DNA of 64,000 bases, taken from positions 19,680-83,679 of the forward strand of contig CAMYLY010000019.1 of NCBI GenBank assembly GCA_947259405.1, written 5' to 3'. Position 1 is the first letter of the stretch, and every line of letters starts with the position of its first letter. Under the pieces are notes generated by a model, which saw only the letters and a program-made list of their open reading frames with translations, made no database searches and had not been told where the DNA came from. The stretch is from an uncultured Gemmatimonadales bacterium (GTDB taxonomy: Bacteria; Gemmatimonadota; Gemmatimonadetes; Gemmatimonadales; GWC2-71-9). Of this stretch, positions 59,934 to 64,000 are shown in pieces. The translations under genes were made by a program, and so were the position numbers.

Positions 59934-60503
59934 ATGAGAATCAGACGCATGACCGCTGTAGCGGCGCTAGCCGTGGTGTCCGTCGCGGCCTGCGGCGGTG
60001 GGGAGACGGACTCCGCGACCGAAGACATGCCGGCCATGACCGCCGCGCCGGTACCGGCGCCGGACACGACCGGAGCCGCCATCTGGGCCCATCTCCAGGG
60101 GTCTGACTACCAAGCGAACTGGGGCCTCTGGCCGGGCAAGGGCCAGTTGTACACGGGCGGAGAGCCGCACGGGATGCTGTTGACCACGTACATGAACGAC
60201 GCGGCGATGGAAGCGTTCAACTCGGGGGCGACCACGATGCCGGAAGGCGCGATCGTCGTCAAAGAGAACTACATGCCGGACAGCACCTTGGCCGCGGTCA
60301 CGGTCATGTACAAGCGTTCGGGCTACAACGCAGACCACAACGACTGGTTCTTTACGAAGCACCTGCCGGACGGCTCGCTCGACCAGATGCCGAACGGGAT
60401 GGGGATGGAGGGCCGGCTCCCCGGGTGCCAGAATTGCCACCAGGGCGTGCGGGCGAACGACTACCTGTTCACGTCACCTTTGGGAGGTGGCGGTGGGAAC
60501 TAA
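59934..60503 (+). CDS. cytochrome P460-family lipoprotein
   Basis: A 189-residue lipoprotein with lipobox VSVAAC near residue 20 and a short acidic linker. The P460 domain is recognisable from GKGQLYTGGEPHGMLLTTYMNDAAMEAF, MPEGAIVVKENYMPDSTLAAVTVMYKRSGYN, NDWFFTKHLPDGSLDQM and the haem site CQNCH at 165-169 followed by NDYLFTSP. P460 haem proteins oxidise hydroxylamine or nitric oxide, with the haem crosslinked to a Lys; Lys residues precede ENYMP, but which one reacts is not clear. AAGGGAG lies before ATG 59934. A nitrogen-oxide link with the NorB-like enzyme is possible, but they are 25 kb apart. Confidence 0.9.
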   Translation: MRIRRMTAVAALAVVSVAACGGGETDSATEDMPAMTAAPVPAPDTTGAAIWAHLQGSDYQANWGLWPGKGQLYTGGEPHGMLLTTYMNDAAMEAFNSGATTMPEGAIVVKENYMPDSTLAAVTVMYKRSGYNADHNDWFFTKHLPDGSLDQMPNGMGMEGRLPGCQNCHQGVRANDYLFTSPLGGGGGN

Positions 60504-60521
60504 CCTGCACTGGTAGTAGGG

Positions 60522-60559
60522 GAGAGGCGCGCGGGCTCGATCGAGCCTTCGCGCCTCTC
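60522..60559. terminator. strong hairpin, terminator-like without T-run
   Basis: GAGAGGCGCG / CGCGCCTCTC (60522-60531, 60550-60559) with a nested perfect palindrome GGCTCGATCGAGCC (60534-60547). No T-run follows on the plus strand. It lies in the 184-bp spacer between P460 and the SusD-like gene; I see nothing else certain there. Confidence 0.6.
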
Positions 60560-60687
60560 TTCGAGCAACGCCGCTGTCTCAAGGGAACCTCCGCTCGTCA
60601 ACCTAGTAGATTCATGTATCCGGCCGATCGGCCGGATCGCCCGGCAGGTTACTTGATTGCTGTTCGCAACCACGGAAGGAGACGACC

Positions 60688-62442
60688 GTGAATTGCCGGG
60701 CTCCCATCGCGCTCCTTGCGCTCTGCTCCTTGCTCGCCTGCGGCCTCACGGATATCGAGGTCGAGAATCAGAACGATCCCGACCGGGATGACGTCTTCCT
60801 CACTTGGGGTGCCATCGAGCACGGACTCGTGGGCGCCGCCTTCCACCAGATCTGGATGGGGACGAATGGGTCGGGCTATCCCGCGATGGGGCTCGCGGCG
60901 ATGGCGGACGAGATCACTTTGCGTTGGGGCAACTACGGGGTCCGGAACTTGAGCGGGGAGCCGCGCACGCCGTTCGACAACTCGCCTGACTATCGGTACG
61001 CCCCACACGTCGAAGACCCGTGGTATGACATCTACACTGCACTCTCGAATCTCTACGATGGCCTGCGGGCCATCGAGGCCGATACGACAGGATTGGCGTG
61101 TCAGGAAATTGACTGCGATCGGGTGCGTGCCTGGGCGAAGTTCGCGCAGGGTGTGGGACATGCGTGGTTGGCGCTCATGTTTGACTCGGCGTTCGTCCTG
61201 GACGAGTCGATCGAGTTGTTTGACGACCGTGGGCAAGAGATCTCCCAGCCGCTCCGTCCCTATTCGGAGGTATGGCAGGCAGCCAGGGCGTATCTTGGAT
61301 CTGCCGCCACCCTCGCCGATGGCGGTGCCTGGTCACTGCATCCGGGATGGCTTGGAGCCTCTTCAACTGGACTTTCGGCGTCCGACTTGGCGCGGCTAGC
61401 GCGTTCGCACATCGCTCGGTGGATCCCGCAGGTTGCGCGGACCCCCGCAGAGCGAGCGACGGCCGATTGGGCGGCGGTGATCGCCTCCGTCGACAACGGC
61501 ATCGCTTCTGATTTCACGGTTGAGGCTGACGGCAGTCGCTGGATCTCTGACTATCTGTATTTCAACTTCATTACGACGACCAGCACATGGTCGCGGGCGG
61601 ACTACAAGACTATCGGACAGTACGATGTGAGCGGCGGCTATGACGCTTGGATCCTCACGACACCCATTGCCCGCGACGGCTTCGACATGAAGCTGCACCC
61701 CGATCGGCGCATCGTCGATCCGAATGATCCGTCGGGACGCGTGGGTGGTAGTGATTTTCGGTATATCGGCCTTCCACGCTTCTATGGGCGCATTCCGCTA
61801 CCGCAGTCGATGTACGGCGGTAGCCGGTATGCCTGGTACCCTTTTGCCGAAGCGGGTCCAATGCCGTACCTGCTCACCGAAGAGCTCCAGCTGAACAAGG
61901 CGGAGGCGTTGCTGCGCCTCAATGGAACCGTCACGGGGCAAGTGGTCGACATCATCAACCGAACTAGAGTGAACCGCGGAGCCCTGCCGCCCCTCACGCC
62001 TGCCAACACTTTGGATCAGGTGATGGATGCCATCATCTACGAGCGGCGCATCGAGACGTACGGCACCTGCGCCGGGTGCGCGTATTTCAACCGCCGCGGG
62101 GAAGGGGCGTTGTCTCCGACGATCGGGGCCGATCCCGGGTCGACGGACGGTGCCGGCGTGCCGGGTGGGTTCGATCACGTGGGCAATCCCATTCGTCACC
62201 ATCAAGGGCTCGTGGAGGGGACGCCGCTTCACTTCGCACCGCCCGGGAAGGAACTCGAGTTGCTACAGCGACGGATCTACACGTACGGCGGAGTGGGAAC
62301 TGAGGCGGTGCTGGGCTCTGCATCGGGTGCCGGGACCGGCGTGGAGTACTCGATCTGGGCCTTCTACATTCCCAAGGACGCGCGCACGACGCGTGCTGAG
62401 AGTGAGGGTCGCATCAAGTCCCTCGTGCGGTATCCCAACTAG
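60688..62442 (+). CDS. SusD/RagB-like outer-membrane lipoprotein
   Basis: A 584-residue lipoprotein (lipobox LLAC, mature Cys ~18) beginning CGLTDIEVENQNDPDRDDVF, a typical SusD start. The helical TPR-like core contains WYDIYTALSNLYDGLRAIE, RAWAKFAQGVGHAWLALMFDSAF and LLTEELQLNKAEALLRLNG. Other landmarks are INRTRVNRGALPPLTP and the late YERRIETYGTCAGCAYFNRRG (ERxxE plus a CxxC). SusD proteins cover TonB receptors (SusC) and bind the substrate. No SusC lies next to it within the window, which is unusual. The start is GTG 60688 after GGAGACGACC. Ligand unknown. Confidence 0.85.
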   Translation: MNCRAPIALLALCSLLACGLTDIEVENQNDPDRDDVFLTWGAIEHGLVGAAFHQIWMGTNGSGYPAMGLAAMADEITLRWGNYGVRNLSGEPRTPFDNSPDYRYAPHVEDPWYDIYTALSNLYDGLRAIEADTTGLACQEIDCDRVRAWAKFAQGVGHAWLALMFDSAFVLDESIELFDDRGQEISQPLRPYSEVWQAARAYLGSAATLADGGAWSLHPGWLGASSTGLSASDLARLARSHIARWIPQVARTPAERATADWAAVIASVDNGIASDFTVEADGSRWISDYLYFNFITTTSTWSRADYKTIGQYDVSGGYDAWILTTPIARDGFDMKLHPDRRIVDPNDPSGRVGGSDFRYIGLPRFYGRIPLPQSMYGGSRYAWYPFAEAGPMPYLLTEELQLNKAEALLRLNGTVTGQVVDIINRTRVNRGALPPLTPANTLDQVMDAIIYERRIETYGTCAGCAYFNRRGEGALSPTIGADPGSTDGAGVPGGFDHVGNPIRHHQGLVEGTPLHFAPPGKELELLQRRIYTYGGVGTEAVLGSASGAGTGVEYSIWAFYIPKDARTTRAESEGRIKSLVRYPN

Positions 62443-62464
62443 CGCGTGGCTCCGCGGCTGTCCC

Positions 62465-62905
62465 TCATCCGGTTTCGAGCCGCTCCTTCAACCGCCGCAA
62501 CGCGCCTTTGATCTCCTGCTCGTAGACTTTGTCGAGCACGCCCCGCGGAATGAGTTTGAGGATTCCCTTCGGTTCACCCGTGATCGACATCGTGACTTTC
62601 GTGCCGCCATCGACTTCGTCCCAGGCGAACGATGCGGTCGCGCTGATCGCGGACTTCGATGTCGTCTCGTACACCACACGGGCATTCTTTTCGAAGATCT
62701 TGGCCACGTAGGTGTTCCTCACCTCGCGTCCCATGAATTCACTCGTGTAATGCTTCTCGGTTCCAACGGTGGTGGCGCCTTCCGGTTCGACACGGGCGCT
62801 CTTGATTGCCGGTTGCCACTCGCGTTCCCGTGAGACGTCATCCATGTATGCGAACACCTCGGTCAAGGGGCGATTGACGATGATGCTATAGGTATTGGTC
62901 GCCAT
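62465..62905 (-). CDS. SRPBCC-family protein
   Basis: A 146-residue protein starting MATNTYSIIVNRPLTEVFAYMDDVSREREWQPAIKSAR, followed by strands KHYTSEFMGREVRNTYVAKIFEKNARVVYETTSK and TASFAWDEVDGGTKVTMSITGEPKG. The last helix VYEQEIKGALRRLKERLE is the usual lid-side helix of the fold. It acts in the cytosol, with no signal. It may carry a hydrophobic ligand or act as a toxin-like START domain; nothing in the context decides. It ends 22 bp after the SusD-like stop in convergent arrangement and is divergent from the last propeller gene. Confidence 0.86.
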   Translation of the reverse strand: MATNTYSIIVNRPLTEVFAYMDDVSREREWQPAIKSARVEPEGATTVGTEKHYTSEFMGREVRNTYVAKIFEKNARVVYETTSKSAISATASFAWDEVDGGTKVTMSITGEPKGILKLIPRGVLDKVYEQEIKGALRRLKERLETG

Positions 62906-62996
62906 GAAGGCTTGCTTCCCTCCCTAAGTCATGTCCCGGAATGCATCTTCCCTGTTCGCCGTGTAACGGAAACCCGATTGACTCGGAAACTCAATT

Positions 62997-64000
62997 ATGA
63001 AGATTGCCATCCTCCTTCCCGCCGCTGGTGTCCTTGTCTTCGCGGCCACGCCGTCAGCCACCGCTCAGGACCTCGCCTCCACGGTCGCCGGCCTGGAGTA
63101 TCGCGAGATCGGCCCCGCGAACATGGGCGGCCGCATCGCCTCCATCGCGGTCGTCGAATCCAAACCCCAGGTCTTCTACGTCGGCGCCGCCACGGGAGGT
63201 ATCTGGAAAACGGAGAATCACGGCACGTCGTGGACCCCGCTGTTCGACGACCAGGCGACGTCGTCGATCGGTGACATCGCGATCTTCCAGACGAACCCGA
63301 ACCTCATATGGGTTGGCACCGGCGAGCCGCAGAACAGGCAGTCCTCCCCCTACGGACACGGCGTCTACAGGTCAACGGACGCGGGCATGACCTGGACGCA
63401 CATGGGTCTTGAAGGCACCAAACACGTCGGACGCATCCTGATTCACCCAAGGAACCCTGACGTCGTCTACGTGGCGGCGGTCGGGCACCTGTGGGGGCCG
63501 AACGAAAGGTGCTGTACATCGACCAACACACGGGTGCGATTGATCTCGTGATGGATCCCGGTGATCCCAATACGATTTTCGCGGCGATGTATCAGCGACA
63601 GCGAACCGGGTGGGGGTTCAACGGTGGCGGCCCCGGAAGCGGGCTCTATCGCACGCTCGATGGCGGGCACAGCTGGACGGAGCTGACTGGCGGTCTACCA
63701 GGCGGCGACAAGGGCCGCATCGGTGCCGACGTCTTCCGCGGCGACGGCAATATCGTCTTTGCGGTGATCGAAGCTGATCCGCGCCAGCCTGGTCAGCGGT
63801 TTGGTGGTGGGGGAGGCGGTGGTCAACGCAAGGGTGGCACGTTCCGCTCGCTCGACCGTGGGCAAACGTGGGAGAAGATGTCCAACACCAACCCGCGGCC
63901 GATGTACTACTCGCAGATTCGCATTGATCCATCGAATCCCGACCGCATCTATGTGCTGGGGACGCAGCTCGCCGTTTCCGATGACGCTGGCCGCACGTTC
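62997..64000 (+). pseudogene. sortilin/VPS10-like BNR-repeat protein (paralogue 4), frame-breaking deletion, continues past window
   Basis: Signal peptide PAAGVLVFAATPSATAQ, then YREIGPANMGGRIASIAVVESKPQVFYVGAATGGIWKTENHGTSW, close to paralogue 3. After VGHLWGPNE (~63504) the frame runs into unrelated codons and stops at 63549-63551. The proper sequence resumes in another frame at KVLYIDQHTGAIDLVMDPGDP and stays open to the edge (SLDRGQTWEKMS, TNPRPMYYSQIRIDPSNPD). Compared with paralogues 2 and 3, about 15-16 residues (ERGVYRT-DGG--W) are missing, a deletion near 45-50 nt that is not a multiple of three. It may be a real mutation or an assembly error. Confidence 0.85.

Overview
The window looks like one continuous piece of a GC-rich, Gram-negative heterotroph chromosome. 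The gene repertoire resembles Gemmatimonadota or a relative: several ~1,050-residue secreted beta-propeller proteins of the sortilin/VPS10 type, a DUF5916-type outer-membrane protein, a Ser/Thr kinase fused to a PD40 propeller, many secreted amidohydrolases and cyanophycin genes. The taxon is inferred from gene content; there is no rRNA or other phylogenetic marker. I found no tRNA, rRNA, CRISPR array, transposase or phage gene, and no gene-free stretch longer than 300 bases.

Layout. 1-4,033: an ABC exporter pair (the permease runs off the left edge) divergent from a class II-like photolyase, with a perfect 16-bp palindrome between them. 4,126-12,821: an amidohydrolase, then a cyanophycin locus of isoaspartyl dipeptidase, cyanophycinase, cyanophycin synthetase, a second Mur-ligase-only synthetase paralogue and a convergent exported cyanophycinase. 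12,881-20,393: a kinase/M23/class III aminotransferase fusion, a radical SAM/SPASM protein that lacks a core motif, protoporphyrinogen oxidase and a lipoprotein amidohydrolase. 20,454-26,544: a membrane spermidine-synthase-like protein and a four-gene pseudopilin operon with a plausible sigma-54 control region. 26,610-35,406: outer-membrane proteins, an SDR, a secreted TPR-like protein, a small membrane protein and a NorC/NorB-like pair whose catalytic subunit has non-canonical ligand residues. 35,508-49,637: small envelope proteins, the kinase, the first propeller protein, a hybrid histidine kinase, a YfcC-type transporter, a GntR/SPFH pair, a decayed amidohydrolase and an SRPBCC protein. 49,739-64,000: three more propeller paralogues (the last with a frame-breaking deletion), a probable selenocysteine peroxiredoxin, TlpA and CcdA, an M28 peptidase, a cytochrome P460, a SusD-like lipoprotein and a second SRPBCC protein.

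The genes suggest a cell that stores nitrogen as cyanophycin and recycles it to Asp and Arg, and that invests in exported peptidases, propellers and amidohydrolases. Envelope redox chemistry is also represented (TlpA/CcdA, a Sec-type peroxiredoxin, P460 and NOR-like haem proteins).

The strongest observation is an in-frame UGA at codon 76 of the peroxiredoxin, exactly where the peroxidatic Cys is expected, with a perfect 7-bp hairpin starting 14 nt downstream. Next are the NorB-like active site (Asn, Tyr and Met replacing His, Glu and His) and the Mur-ligase-only cyanophycin paralogue. Short purine-rich repeats of the GGGATAGA type recur in spacers, and at three places they supply the stop codon of the upstream gene.
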